The notes: a model not told the origin generated them from the sequence alone. Counted from the first letter of the stretch, positions 16,966 through 25,316 are shown. The stretch is DNA of 41,931 bases from a bacterium (GCA_012517375.1 JAAYVC010000029.1:1-41931); one strand, 5' to 3'. A program made the numbers and translations.

Positions 16966-17410
16966 AAAAGGCATGCTACGTTCAGATTTGCCTTCATTTG
17001 GACCTGGTGACACTGTAAAGGTTTCTTTCCATGTTCACGAGGGTAAAAAGGAGAAGATTCAGGCGTTTCAGGGCGTTTGCATCAAGATACACGGCGCTGG
17101 CCCTAACAGGTCATTCACTCTGAGAAAAGTATCTCAAGGTGTCGGGATTGAAAGGATATTTCCGCTTCACTCGCCTATGCTTGAAAAGATAGAGGTCGTC
17201 CGATACGGCAAGGTACGCAGAGCCAGACTTTACTATCTTCGTGACAAGGTTGGTAAGGGGCTCATGATAAAAGAGCGTATGATTAAAAAGGATGCAACAG
17301 AGGCACCTAAGAAAACAAGAAAAAAAACCACTAAACCCGTAGTTGAAGTAACCTCCAAGGAGGAATTAGATGCACAAGAATCTGGACCTCCAGGCGTGGC
17401 GGAGGGTTAG
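16943..17410 (+). CDS. rplS: 50S ribosomal protein bL19
   Basis: The 155-residue bL19 lies at the 30S-50S interface. GTG 16943 follows CGGAGG inside the trmD 3' end. Core motifs are [48 protein letters not shown] and [15 protein letters not shown]. The lysine/threonine-rich tail after residue 115 extends beyond the usual 115-120 residues, and its DNA carries the SD and start of rnhB, so the extension overlaps the next gene by 41 nt. Confidence 0.95.
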   Translation: MNKLVEIEKGMLRSDLPSFGPGDTVKVSFHVHEGKKEKIQAFQGVCIKIHGAGPNRSFTLRKVSQGVGIERIFPLHSPMLEKIEVVRYGKVRRARLYYLRDKVGKGLMIKERMIKKDATEAPKKTRKKTTKPVVEVTSKEELDAQESGPPGVAEG

Positions 17411-18005
17411 TCTTCTTTGCGGGGTTGATGAAGTAGGCCGCGGAGCCCTGGCAGGGCCGGTAGTTGCGGCGGCAGTAGTGCTGCCTCCGAAACTCGAAAT
17501 AGAAGACGTTCGGGATTCCAAGAAACTCACGCCCAGGCGTCGCGAAGAGTTGTTTCAGCAGATAGCGACAAAAGCTTTAGGTATAGGAGTGGGATTCATA
17601 CCTTCAGAAGAGATCGACGAAACAAACATTCTTCAAGCCGCCCTCAAGGCGATGCGCCGGGCATGCGAGAGACTCGCAATGAGGATAGAACCCGATCTCG
17701 TATTCGTTGACGGTACGTACAAAATCCCCGATTTGCCCTGGCCCCAGGAACCGTTCCCTCAGGCCGATGAGAACTCGATGTCGGTTGCAGCCGCTTCAAT
17801 CGTGGCGAAAGTTCTCAGGGACAGATACATGGCGCAGCTTGACAATTCTTTCCCGGGGTACGACTTTGCGCGGCATAAAGGTTATCCAACGTCCGATCAC
17901 GTCAAAACCCTTCGGCGTTTAGGTCCGTCGCCAATTCACCGCTTATCTTTTCGCCCATGCGTAGAATGCAGCGAAGTCAGGATACATAACATAGAAATTG
18001 AATAG
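17370..18005 (+). CDS. rnhB: Ribonuclease HII
   Basis: The 211-residue RNase HII cleaves RNA in RNA-DNA hybrids, including single ribonucleotides in DNA. ATG 17370 follows AAGGAGGA inside rplS (41-nt overlap). Catalytic acidic residues are Asp20 and Glu21 in [15 protein letters not shown], Asp114 in LVFVDGTYK, and an Asp in [21 protein letters not shown] and [10 protein letters not shown] are conserved. It is the last gene of the ribosomal operon, a common arrangement. Confidence 0.95.
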   Translation: MHKNLDLQAWRRVSLLCGVDEVGRGALAGPVVAAAVVLPPKLEIEDVRDSKKLTPRRREELFQQIATKALGIGVGFIPSEEIDETNILQAALKAMRRACERLAMRIEPDLVFVDGTYKIPDLPWPQEPFPQADENSMSVAAASIVAKVLRDRYMAQLDNSFPGYDFARHKGYPTSDHVKTLRRLGPSPIHRLSFRPCVECSEVRIHNIEIE

Positions 18006-18054
18006 TCAATATTCAGGGTCTCTAGCATGAAAATGGAGAGGTAGGAGTCTAACG

Positions 18055-18082
18055 TTGACAGGGGCGTAATTTTAACTAAACT
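18055..18082 (+). promoter_or_regulatory. Possible promoter for tRNA-Ser(UGA)
   Basis: TTGACA at 18055-18060, a 16-bp spacer and TAAACT at 18077-18082 (four of six bases match). It lies 107 nt upstream of the tRNA, which is longer than usual. Two inverted repeats (18096-18104/18128-18136 and 18171-18176/18186-18191) lie in between. Confidence 0.4.
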
Positions 18083-18189
18083 CCCAAATCTTGAATTAAC
18101 CGATGTTCCACTAGTCTAACAAACAAAATCGGTTAAAGCAGTTAATACAATGAGCAATGCGTAGTAAAACCCAGAAGAATTCCAGTTCT

Positions 18190-18276
18190 GGAGGGTTAGC
18201 GTAATTGGCAACGCAGCAGACTTGAAATCTGCCGCCCCTTGACCGGGGCTTGGGGGTTCGAGTCCCTCACCCTCCG
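18190..18276 (+). tRNA. tRNA-Ser(UGA)
   Basis: A 7-bp acceptor stem (GGAGGGT 18190-18196 with ACCCTCC 18269-18275) is followed by discriminator G. The anticodon arm GCAGA-CTTGAAA-TCTGC places TGA at 18223-18225. The long variable arm (CGCCCC-TTGA-CCGGGGC) marks a class II serine tRNA. The T-loop TTCGAGT is normal. No 3' CCA is encoded, so CCA must be added enzymatically. It decodes UCA and other UCN codons. Confidence 0.95.
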
Positions 18277-18282
18277 TTACCA

Positions 18283-18332
18283 CCCCACGAAGGTACTCAA
18301 CACCTTCGTGGGGACCCTGAATGTTTTCTCTC
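18283..18332 (+). terminator. Terminator after tRNA-Ser(UGA)
   Basis: A perfect 12-bp stem (CCCCACGAAGGT 18283-18294 with 18302-18313) and 7-nt loop, followed after a few bases by a T-rich stretch (GTTTTCTCTCTT). It is 6 nt after the tRNA end. Confidence 0.75.
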
Positions 18333-18417
18333 TTGAATACATCGAAACATGGATAGTGAAATAAAACGTGATATTGTTTTGATTAATTTTAAGATGGGGG
18401 AAAGCCATCTGGAAACA

Positions 18418-18444
18418 TTGACTTTCCAGTTATATCTATATAAT
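18418..18444 (+). promoter_or_regulatory. Promoter for the first small membrane protein
   Basis: TTGACT at 18418-18423, a 15-bp spacer and a perfect TATAAT at 18439-18444. A leader of about 33 nt carries ATGGAGGT before ATG 18484. The spacing matches the tRNA-Ser(GCU) promoter. Confidence 0.6.
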
Positions 18445-18483
18445 TCAATCAATCGCATATAAACAAATACCATGGAGGTATAA

Positions 18484-18870
18484 ATGGATCAGAATCCTGT
18501 CATGCAATCTTCAACAGATCCTATGCAGAAGATCCGCTACAGCATTGAAAAAACCCAGGGCTGGCTGAAGTTCCTCGGAATTCTTTCAATAATTGGCGGC
18601 GCCTTGCAGGCGCTTACCCTGGTAGGCATAATCGTAGCCTGGCTACCTATCTGGCTCGGCATAATCATGAATCAAGCCGGCTCGAAGGGCAAGGATTACG
18701 CAGACAGAGGAACACTTGAAGACCTTGTCGAATACAATGATAAACTCAAGAACCTCTTTACAATCTACGGTATCCTGGCGATAGTCGCTCTCATTGCGGC
18801 TGTGCTCGGCGGAATAGTAATGATTATTCTTGCAATAACGGGTGCATTTGTAGCTTCCCGCTATTTCTAA
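18484..18870 (+). CDS. Small membrane protein, DUF5362-like, paralogue A
   Basis: The 128-residue protein has hydrophilic N-terminal residues 1-25, a hydrophobic hairpin (LKFLGILSIIGGALQALTLV and IIVAWLPIWLGIIM, about 29-62), a polar connector (GSKGKDYADRGTLEDLVEYNDKL) and a final membrane segment (IYGILAIVALIAAVLGGIVM). The pattern resembles the DUF5362 family; no function is known. ATG 18484 follows TGGAGGT. It has its own promoter and terminator, so it is monocistronic. The gene 126 nt downstream is a diverged paralogue with the same layout. Confidence 0.7.
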   Translation: MDQNPVMQSSTDPMQKIRYSIEKTQGWLKFLGILSIIGGALQALTLVGIIVAWLPIWLGIIMNQAGSKGKDYADRGTLEDLVEYNDKLKNLFTIYGILAIVALIAAVLGGIVMIILAITGAFVASRYF

Positions 18871-18880
18871 GAGTATCACG

Positions 18881-18915
18881 AAAAAAAGGGCGTCCTTAGG
18901 CCGCCCTTTTTTTTT
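18881..18915 (+). terminator. Strong rho-independent terminator
   Basis: The stem A7-GGGCG (18881-18892) pairs with CGCCC-T7 (18902-18913) around a 9-nt loop, with a long T tract. It is 10 nt after the preceding stop. The A/T arms would allow function in both directions. Confidence 0.9.
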
Positions 18916-18931
18916 ACAAAGATTGGAGAGG

Positions 18932-18961
18932 TTGACAATCGGCGCGGGATAGAAGTCTTAT
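18932..18961 (+). promoter_or_regulatory. Possible promoter for the second small membrane protein
   Basis: TTGACA at 18932-18937, an 18-bp spacer and TCTTAT at 18956-18961 (four of six bases match). The leader contains AAAGGAG before ATG 18996. Confidence 0.45.
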
Positions 18962-18995
18962 CAGTAAATGTAAATTACAATAAAGGAGTGCAGAC

Positions 18996-19448
18996 ATGAA
19001 TAACTATCCAGCTGAGGTTATGGTTGAAAGTTTTAAGTATGTCATTAACCGTTCAAAAGGGTGGACCCTGGCTTTGGGTTGGGTTGCGTTGGTCTACGGA
19101 TTACTTTCAATAATTCGTGTGGCGGTTTCAGCTATAACTACTTTCAGTCTTATCGGCGTCTCATCCTGGAACTACCCCTTCATGATGAGTGCAGGAACCG
19201 GAATCATAGGCCTTGTCGTCTGTCTAATGCTTATTCCGCTCGGGGTAGTTCTTATCCGGGCGGAAGGGAATCTCAAGGCTTATCTGGCAAATGATGATTT
19301 TTCGTCAATAATCGTCTATCACCAAAGATTAAGGACATCTACAATTCTTGCTGTAACCGTACTCATCATAGATATACTCTCAGTGATAGTTATGGCTTTG
19401 TTCTGGGGTCTTATGGCGATGAGTTCGTTTTCGTTAATCGGTGATTGA
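18996..19448 (+). CDS. Small membrane protein, DUF5362-like, paralogue B
   Basis: The 150-residue protein starts at ATG 18996 after AAAGGAG. An N-terminal amphipathic stretch ending RSKGW is followed by hydrophobic segments at about 25-53 (ALGWVALVYGLLSIIRVAVS), 66-88 (GTGIIGLVVCLMLIPLGVVL) and 115-142. The polar linker AEGNLKAYLANDDFSSIIVYHQRLR parallels KGKDYADRGTLEDLVEYNDKL in the preceding gene, so the two are paralogues. The function is unknown. The stop codon lies inside the -35 element of the following tRNA promoter. Confidence 0.7.
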   Translation: MNNYPAEVMVESFKYVINRSKGWTLALGWVALVYGLLSIIRVAVSAITTFSLIGVSSWNYPFMMSAGTGIIGLVVCLMLIPLGVVLIRAEGNLKAYLANDDFSSIIVYHQRLRTSTILAVTVLIIDILSVIVMALFWGLMAMSSFSLIGD

Positions 19449-19471
19449 CTTTTTTTATTGCTCCGTATAAT
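19445..19471 (+). promoter_or_regulatory. Promoter of tRNA-Ser(GCU)
   Basis: TTGACT at 19445-19450, a 15-bp spacer and a perfect TATAAT at 19466-19471. Transcription would begin at about 19478, essentially at the mature tRNA 5' end (19480). The -35 overlaps the previous stop codon. Confidence 0.65.
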
Positions 19472-19479
19472 TCAACCTG

Positions 19480-19568
19480 GGAGAGGTGGCCGAGTGGTCG
19501 AAGGCGACCGCTTGCTAAGCGGTTGTACGGGTAACACCGTACCGTGGGTTCAAATCCCACCCTCTCCG
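19480..19568 (+). tRNA. tRNA-Ser(GCU)
   Basis: Acceptor GGAGAGG (19480-19486) pairs with CCTCTCC (19561-19567), discriminator G. Anticodon arm ACCGC-TTGCTAA-GCGGT places GCT at 19514-19516. The long variable arm (TGTACGGGTAACACCGTACC) marks a class II serine tRNA; the T arm is GTGGG-TTCAAAT-CCCAC. No CCA is encoded. It decodes AGC and AGU. Confidence 0.96.
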
Positions 19569-19576
19569 TATTAACG

Positions 19577-19617
19577 TTGAACTCGGGATTTTTTAGAAAA
19601 AAAAATCCCGAGTTCAA
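19577..19617 (+). terminator. Perfect 18-bp hairpin between tRNA-Ser(GCU) and gltX
   Basis: The arm 19577-19594 (TTGAACTCGGGA then six T) is exactly complementary to 19600-19617, with a 5-nt loop AGAAA. It lies 8 nt after the tRNA and 22 nt before the gltX ATG. The T tract lies inside the 5' arm rather than after the stem, so it is not a textbook terminator; a processing site or a regulator of gltX is equally possible. Confidence 0.55.
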
Positions 19618-19639
19618 AATCATCTTTTACTGGAGTAAA

Positions 19640-21124
19640 ATGCCGCAGGGAGAAAACGACTCAAAAGATATGCAATCTAAGAAGTATGATTTTCGCGAAC
19701 ACCGCGCCTGTGGCGTTCGCGTACGCATTGCACCTTCGCCAACAGGAGCCATACACGTGGGGCTTGCTCGTTCAGCACTCTATAACTATCTCTTTGCTCG
19801 CAGACATGGGGGTAAGTTCATCCTGCGCATAGAGGATACGGATGTCGAACGCTCTACCCAGGAGTCCGCCGACGCCATAATCAAAGGTTTAGCATGGCTC
19901 GGCATCACCTTCGACGAGGGGCCTTACTACCAATCTCAGCGTCTGGATATCTACCGCAAGTACGCGGAGGAGCTCATACTCAAAGGCCACGCATACCGCT
20001 GCTACTGCACGCCTGAGCGTCTCGAAGAAGAACGAAAAAAGGCTGAGGCAGAGAAGCGTGCATGGAAGTACGACAGGCATTGTCTCAATCTTACCGCTGA
20101 AGAGAGAAAAAGCCTTGAATCCTCAGGAATTAAACCTTCGATTCGCCTCCAGGTACCCGAAGGCTCAACCGCTTTCAACGACCTCATTCACGGCGAGGTT
20201 ACGCGCGATCACAAGGATGTCGAAGATTTCGTAATCCTGCGCTCCAACGGCGTGGCCATGTACAACTTTGCCGTTGTCGTGGACGACCACGAGATGAGAA
20301 TCAGCCACGTTCTGCGTGCGGTCGAACACATCTCCAACACAACCAAACAGGTTCTCCTCTACAACGCATTCGGCTGGTCCTTACCCGAATTCGCCCACCT
20401 TCCCTTAATTCTCGGCGAGGATAAGAAGAAACTCTCAAAACGTCATGGCGCAATGTCCCTCGAGGAGTTTCGCTCACAGGGCTATCTTGCGGACGCGATG
20501 GTCAACTTCCTGGCGCTCCTGGGATGGTCTCCAGGCCAGGACCGCGAACTCATCTCCCGCGAAGAACTCGTCAACCTCTTCTCGATAGAACGAATCAATA
20601 CATCCAATGCGATATTCGATATGCAAAAACTCTCATGGATGAACGGAGAGTATCTTCGCAAGCTCGAGCCTCGTAAGCTTTTCTCCGAGTTCAGCGAATG
20701 GCTCGTTTCCCGGTCCATCACTCTCTCAGCCGACCCGACCCTGGTCGCAAAAGCCCTGCCCCTGCTTGCAGAGCGTTCGCGCACGCTTGCCGAAATCTAC
20801 GACGGTCTTCAACCCTACATCTCTGAAACGCTCTCATACGACGAGGATGGATTAAAAAAACACTTCCGCAAGGACCCCGAAGCCGTCCACAAACGCCTGA
20901 CCCTCTATCGCGAGAAGCTTGCCGCTTTGCCGGAGTTCACGAAGGAAGCCGCGGAGGAAACGCTCCGTCTCCTCTGCGAAGAACTAGCCGTAAAACCTGG
21001 CGAGCTCATCCACCCAGTTCGTCTTGCGGTCACCGGCCGCACCGTAGGCCCCCCCCTGTTCGACTGCCTCGACCTTCTTGGTAGGGAACGCGTTCTCGCG
21101 CGACTGGCAAAGTTGCCGGAGTAG
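19640..21124 (+). CDS. gltX: Glutamyl-tRNA synthetase
   Basis: The 494-residue class I synthetase charges tRNA-Glu. The start is ATG 19640 after TGGAG; an open frame from 19544 runs through the tRNA and hairpin and is not coding there. The HIGH-type motif is RIAPSPTGAIHVG, followed by RIEDTDVERS. DDHEMRISHVLRAVEHISNT and the KMSKS-type KKKLSKRHG are present. The C-terminal anticodon-binding domain is about residues 330-494. Whether it is discriminating or also charges tRNA-Gln is not readable. No promoter is evident between the tRNA and the gene, so it may be read through from the tRNA promoter. Confidence 0.95.
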   Translation: MPQGENDSKDMQSKKYDFREHRACGVRVRIAPSPTGAIHVGLARSALYNYLFARRHGGKFILRIEDTDVERSTQESADAIIKGLAWLGITFDEGPYYQSQRLDIYRKYAEELILKGHAYRCYCTPERLEEERKKAEAEKRAWKYDRHCLNLTAEERKSLESSGIKPSIRLQVPEGSTAFNDLIHGEVTRDHKDVEDFVILRSNGVAMYNFAVVVDDHEMRISHVLRAVEHISNTTKQVLLYNAFGWSLPEFAHLPLILGEDKKKLSKRHGAMSLEEFRSQGYLADAMVNFLALLGWSPGQDRELISREELVNLFSIERINTSNAIFDMQKLSWMNGEYLRKLEPRKLFSEFSEWLVSRSITLSADPTLVAKALPLLAERSRTLAEIYDGLQPYISETLSYDEDGLKKHFRKDPEAVHKRLTLYREKLAALPEFTKEAAEETLRLLCEELAVKPGELIHPVRLAVTGRTVGPPLFDCLDLLGRERVLARLAKLPE

Positions 21125-21182
21125 AATCGATCGAGTCTTACTTTCGTCGCGGCTTTAGTTAATATTAAGGGATGCTATAAGA

Positions 21183-21210
21183 TTGACTTCTCTTCCCATC
21201 TCGATATCCT
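21183..21210 (+). promoter_or_regulatory. Promoter for leaderless yhhQ mRNA
   Basis: TTGACT at 21183-21188, a 16-bp spacer, TATCCT at 21205-21210, then TACACC and ATG 21217. No SD precedes the gene. The geometry recurs at four to five other genes here. Confidence 0.6.
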
Positions 21211-21216
21211 TACACC

Positions 21217-21936
21217 ATGATTCCTGAAAAGCCTGTGAGCGCAAGAGCCTTCCGCTACTATGACCTCATCATGGCGGCGTTCGTTACCGTGCTCCTTGTT
21301 TCTAACATCGTCTCGACCAAGATAACGCACCTGGGTCCCTTCTCGTTCGACGCGGGCACACTCCTTTTTCCCCTCGCTTACATATTCGGCGACGTTCTCA
21401 CCGAGGTATACGGCTACGCGCGCTCGCGGCGTGTCATATGGGTCGGGTTCGCGGCGAACTTACTCATGTCCGCCATAATCATGCTCGCTGGCGCGCTTCC
21501 TCCGGCCGAGGGCTGGCCTTACCAGGAGTCGTATATGAACGTGCTCGGGCTTACGCCCCGCATCGTTATCGCTAGTCTTGTCGCCTACTGGGCGGGCGAG
21601 TTTTCAAACTCCTTCGTGCTCGCGAAGATGAAGCTCGCAACGAAGGGTCGCTTTCTCTGGACGCGCACGATAGGCTCAACTATCGTCGGCGAGGCGGTGG
21701 ACACAGCCATATTCGCCGTGGTCGCATTCCTGGGCGTGCTTCCCTCCTCCCTGCTTGTCACCGTCATCATCTCCAACTACGTATTCAAGGTCGGTGTCGA
21801 AGTAGTGTTTACTCCGCTGACATACCTCATCGTCGGCGGACTCAAGAGAGCGGAGGGAGTGGACTACTACGACCGCAAGACCAACTTCAATCCGTTCCTT
21901 TTGTCCAGTAAGAAAATCTCAGAGCCCGAAGCCTGA
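21217..21936 (+). CDS. yhhQ: Queuosine precursor transporter (YhhQ family)
   Basis: The 239-residue inner-membrane protein of the YhhQ/DUF165 family is thought to import queuosine precursors (preQ0/preQ1) for tRNA modification. Six hydrophobic segments are visible. Signature stretches are VSNIVSTKI, GTLLFPLAYIFGDVLTEVYGYARSR, VAYWAGEFSNSFVLAKMK, RTIGSTIVGEAVDTAIF and YVFKVGVEVVFTPLTY. No queuosine genes are adjacent and no preQ1 riboswitch was recognised in the short upstream gap. Initiation is probably leaderless at ATG 21217. Confidence 0.9.
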   Translation: MIPEKPVSARAFRYYDLIMAAFVTVLLVSNIVSTKITHLGPFSFDAGTLLFPLAYIFGDVLTEVYGYARSRRVIWVGFAANLLMSAIIMLAGALPPAEGWPYQESYMNVLGLTPRIVIASLVAYWAGEFSNSFVLAKMKLATKGRFLWTRTIGSTIVGEAVDTAIFAVVAFLGVLPSSLLVTVIISNYVFKVGVEVVFTPLTYLIVGGLKRAEGVDYYDRKTNFNPFLLSSKKISEPEA

Positions 21937-22079
21937 AGGTTTATCTCAACGTTCGAGATAGGAGGTTATGACATTGTTTTGAGTTGCAACTTTTGTAAAA
22001 CGGCGCCGGCCGCATATGCAGGATAAGGAAATATCTTAATACGTGTGTAAGAAATCCCTAAATGAGCGAGGAGCAAGTG

Positions 22080-22430
22080 ATGGCTGAATTTCCTTTGTTC
22101 ATGAGAAATCCAAAAAACGCAATAGATCCCTCGATGCAATCCGAAGGAGTCGAAGGTTTCGTCTACGACGGAGCTGACGGTTCACAGATGGCGTTCTGGA
22201 CAGCCTCCAAATCAGGCAAATCCTCGGAGCATACACATCCGTTCGACGAGTATTTCGTCGTCATCGAAGGCGAATGCGTCCTCTACATGAAGGGGGAGAA
22301 GATTGTGCTCCGGCGCGGGGATGAGTGTTTTATCCCTGTAGGTATCGCACATTCCACGGAGAATGCTCCAGGTACGAGAACGATTCACTCCTTTGGTGGC
22401 AAAAGGGCCGAACGTGCTCTAAAAAAGTGA
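22080..22430 (+). CDS. Single-domain cupin protein
   Basis: The 116-residue small beta-barrel has metal-binding cupin motifs: HTHPFDEYFVVIEGE (motif 1, two His and a Glu) and PVGIAHSTEN (motif 2 His). ATG 22080 is 7 nt after GAGGAG (22067-22072); ATG 22062 is in the same frame but lacks an SD. The family covers epimerases, dioxygenases and binding proteins, so substrate and reaction cannot be assigned. The gene stands alone, with gaps of over 110 nt on both sides. The upstream gap holds a 6-bp hairpin (TATCTC/GAGATA, 21942-21960). Confidence 0.8.
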   Translation: MAEFPLFMRNPKNAIDPSMQSEGVEGFVYDGADGSQMAFWTASKSGKSSEHTHPFDEYFVVIEGECVLYMKGEKIVLRRGDECFIPVGIAHSTENAPGTRTIHSFGGKRAERALKK

Positions 22431-22544
22431 TATAAGCACAACCACAGGCTATTCGGTTTAATCCAACTGTTTACAGGCAACCATTGACGGGTATTTTTCG
22501 TCTTAGATTTATCATTCCGTAAACTTTTAAAGTCGGAGGTTTAG

Positions 22545-24749
22545 GTGGAACTCTTTCTTGTTTTATCCCTTTTTTCACTAAGAACGGTCGAAGCAATACG
22601 CGTAGATACGCCGCCTGTGATTGACGGTAAGTTAACGGAGCCTTGCTGGCTCGAGAATCCGGGTTTCAGCGACTTTATGGAGAACTGGCCCGTTCTTTGT
22701 GATCCTGCTTCGGAGTCCACTCGTGTGGTTGTCCTGTATGATGAGGATAACTTGTATATGGGATGTTTCTGCCCTTACAAGGACTCAAATCAGGTGGTCG
22801 CCTGGCTTGTGCCTCGCGGTTCGGTAGGAGACGGCGACGATATAACAATTACAATCGATACGTACAATGATGACCGCAATGCCTTTAGATTTGCGTTCAA
22901 CCCGCTTGGCAATCAACGCGATGCATATCTTTCCGAGGGTGGCCGAAGTATAGACGAATCCTGGGACGGCGTCTGGTATGTCAAAACGTCAATAGAGAAA
23001 TACGGGTGGTATGCCGAGCTGGCAGTCCCCTTCAAAACCCTGCGGTTCAAGCCGCAAGATGAGCAAATATGGGGCTTATGCGTTTCACGTTGGCTGGATA
23101 ACAGGGCCGAGCGCGTTCTCTGGTCCGATTATTCGCCCGAGGACTTTGGACGCGGTACGATGATTGAGCGGTTCGGAACCATAACAGGAATCCACGGCAT
23201 AAAACCGGGGCTTCACATGGAATTTCTTCCGCATCTTACGCAAACGCTGCACATGGGCAATACCGACCCAACCAGTGCAGGCTTTGAAGACATCTCACTC
23301 GTTCCAATCCAGAATGGAGTAATCGGTCTCGATTACAAATGGGCGGTTGCCTCGAATCTCACCATGGATATAACAACGTTTCCAGACTATGGACAGATTG
23401 AGGCCGACCCTGAAGAGATAAATCTCTCGCAATACGAGACTTATTTCTCAGAACGAAGGCCTTTCTTTACCGAGGGTTCGAGCATATTCGATTTTCCCTA
23501 CCTCGATATTGTGTACACGAGACGCATCGGTAAGAGACTGCCGGATGGTACCGAGGTTCCTATCTTTGGCGGCGGCAAGTTTACCGGCAAGGTAGGGGGT
23601 ACCGAATTGGGATTTCTTGAAGCCTTGACCGGTTCTTGTGAATATACTGACTGGTACGGTAATCAACTAAGAGAACCTCTCTATCTATACTCGGTAGGAC
23701 GCGTTACTCAGGATATCTTCGGCCGCTCAAAGATAGGATTCATAGCGACCTCCAGAGACAAGATGGAAGGACCTTACAAGGGCGATCATGTCGCCGGGGT
23801 CGATACCAGGCTGAGGTTCACCGATGACTGGGACCTTGTTGTTGCCGGTGCTCGTACATTCTATTCCGACACCGCAGGCACGCCTGATTCACTCATGCGC
23901 CGCGGCGGGAACATATTAGGCATGGGCGTAACGCATGCCGGGCTTTTCACCTACGGAGCCGATTTGTTCTACACGGATTCCACCGCCAACATCAACGCCG
24001 TAGGCTATATCGGCCGTCCGGGGAGAATTAGCGGAAGTGTGGATTTTAACTACCAGAACTCATGGAATGATAAATGGATACGTTTCCTGAGCGCCGGTAT
24101 ATATCCCAATATCGGGAAGTCTTTAAGCGACAGTCTGTGGTCGTACGGCGCTTACTCAAGCGCATCTGCAACTCTCTATAACAACTGGGCGGTATGGCTG
24201 AATGGGTCTCTCGAAAACAGCTTTTTTTACGAAGATAACACCCAGCGCTTAACCAAAAATATTGGAACAGGATTCACTTCAAACTCGGCAAAAATCTTCT
24301 ACGGCGGAGTGAGCGCAAACACGTGGGACCAGTACATCTATCAGAATGACCCTCTCTACTTCGGGCACGTAGTGTCGATAAACCCTAACTTTGGACTGCG
24401 AATCGCGAAGAATCTTTTCATCTCAGGCTACGCTGCTCTGAACAGAACGTTTTACGGAGACTGGACTGCCGACACCCTCTATTATCCCCAGTGGATGTGG
24501 ACCGCAGGAGAGGGCATTCGCTACACGGCGACGAACAAGTTGAGCTTCAGGCTCAACCTAGAGCAGAATACAGACGCCGAGCGCTACAATCAGCAGCTTC
24601 TTGCGTCTTGGGAGATTGCGCCTTTGAGCTACCTCTATCTTGCTTCAACCATGAATCTTTCGGGCGATCCAAATACAGCCACTCCTTTAGATGTCGAGGT
24701 TTCTGAAGTGGCTTTTTATGCTAAGGTAGTATATTTATTCAGGATATAG
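22545..24749 (+). CDS. DUF5916/CBM9-like domain outer-membrane beta-barrel protein
   Basis: The 734-residue protein starts at GTG 22545 after CGGAGG; an in-frame TAG immediately upstream fixes the start. A short hydrophobic signal (MELFLVLSLFSLRTVEA, no basic n-region, so unusual) precedes a CBM9-like beta-sandwich: PPVIDGKLTEPCW, LYDEDNLYMGCFCPYKD, DDITITIDTYNDDRNAFRFAFNP and WYAELAVPFKTLRF. From about residue 220 the sequence alternates polar and aromatic residues like a beta-barrel (FSERRPFFTEGSSIFDF is typical of DUF5916), and it ends VVYLFRI with a terminal hydrophobic strand. It is probably an outer-membrane protein binding or transporting carbohydrate; the ligand is unknown. A weak TTGACG element lies at 22484. 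Confidence 0.8.
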   Translation: MELFLVLSLFSLRTVEAIRVDTPPVIDGKLTEPCWLENPGFSDFMENWPVLCDPASESTRVVVLYDEDNLYMGCFCPYKDSNQVVAWLVPRGSVGDGDDITITIDTYNDDRNAFRFAFNPLGNQRDAYLSEGGRSIDESWDGVWYVKTSIEKYGWYAELAVPFKTLRFKPQDEQIWGLCVSRWLDNRAERVLWSDYSPEDFGRGTMIERFGTITGIHGIKPGLHMEFLPHLTQTLHMGNTDPTSAGFEDISLVPIQNGVIGLDYKWAVASNLTMDITTFPDYGQIEADPEEINLSQYETYFSERRPFFTEGSSIFDFPYLDIVYTRRIGKRLPDGTEVPIFGGGKFTGKVGGTELGFLEALTGSCEYTDWYGNQLREPLYLYSVGRVTQDIFGRSKIGFIATSRDKMEGPYKGDHVAGVDTRLRFTDDWDLVVAGARTFYSDTAGTPDSLMRRGGNILGMGVTHAGLFTYGADLFYTDSTANINAVGYIGRPGRISGSVDFNYQNSWNDKWIRFLSAGIYPNIGKSLSDSLWSYGAYSSASATLYNNWAVWLNGSLENSFFYEDNTQRLTKNIGTGFTSNSAKIFYGGVSANTWDQYIYQNDPLYFGHVVSINPNFGLRIAKNLFISGYAALNRTFYGDWTADTLYYPQWMWTAGEGIRYTATNKLSFRLNLEQNTDAERYNQQLLASWEIAPLSYLYLASTMNLSGDPNTATPLDVEVSEVAFYAKVVYLFRI

Positions 24750-24773
24750 ATAGGGCTTCCGTCTCATGCGTCC

Positions 24774-25316
24774 TCAATCCCTAAAGAGGTTGTAAAGCCT
24801 CAGATTTCGAACAGCCGGGTCATCTGATATTATCATCGATCCTATCATTATATCATCATCCTGTCTTAGGAAAGTGATGTTGTTGTTTTTCTTTAAAAGA
24901 CCAACAGGGATCAGAACCGCGGCCGGGTAAAAGCCTGAGCTGTCAATGAGCGCTCTCAAGGAATCCACGCAGGCTGTATCATTCAGAAGTTCAAGCCAGG
25001 CTCTTAAAAAAGGTTCCTTGAGTGAATCACGATAAGGGTCTCCCGGAGAGTGGATTACATGGGTATCCCCATTGATCGAGATAGCGAAGTCATTCCCGAA
25101 GTAAATGAACCCCAGAACGAATGCGGAATCACCTGGATTGTTTAAATCAAAGACATAATCAAGCGCCTTCTCGGGCAAGGGTATATACCACGAAGGAATG
25201 GTGTCATGGCCTAAATGATGTACCTTTTTGTCGAGAACAATGGTCTCGGGGACGTTAACGGAACAACCTATTAAGGCAATCATATAGACGAAAACACCTA
25301 TGCGACCACAATGCAT
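24774..25316 (-). CDS. Putative lipoprotein of unknown function
   Basis: The 180-residue protein has a lipoprotein signal: VFVYMIALIGCS, with the lipobox cysteine at residue 18. The mature part contains a predicted beta-rich stretch (YVFDLNNPGDSAFVLGFIYFGNDFAISING) and a helical middle (EPFLRAWLELLNDTACVDSLRALID). No family is recognised. ATG 25316 follows AAGGATG. It has its own strong promoter, divergent from the toroid gene, and converges with the barrel gene 24 nt away. Confidence 0.7.
   Translation of the reverse strand: MHCGRIGVFVYMIALIGCSVNVPETIVLDKKVHHLGHDTIPSWYIPLPEKALDYVFDLNNPGDSAFVLGFIYFGNDFAISINGDTHVIHSPGDPYRDSLKEPFLRAWLELLNDTACVDSLRALIDSSGFYPAAVLIPVGLLKKNNNITFLRQDDDIMIGSMIISDDPAVRNLRLYNLFRD

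Noticed and set aside
19544-19639. gltX start at the ATG-equivalent codon 19544
   Set aside because: That stretch is the 3' half of tRNA-Ser(GCU) and a hairpin, not protein-coding.
21968-21982. Four-codon frame (MTLF) after GGAGG downstream of yhhQ
   Set aside because: Too short to judge; no promoter or coupled gene follows closely.
22484-22512. Promoter before the DUF5916-like gene (TTGACG with ATTTAT)
   Set aside because: The -10 matches only three of six bases; the support is too weak for a feature.
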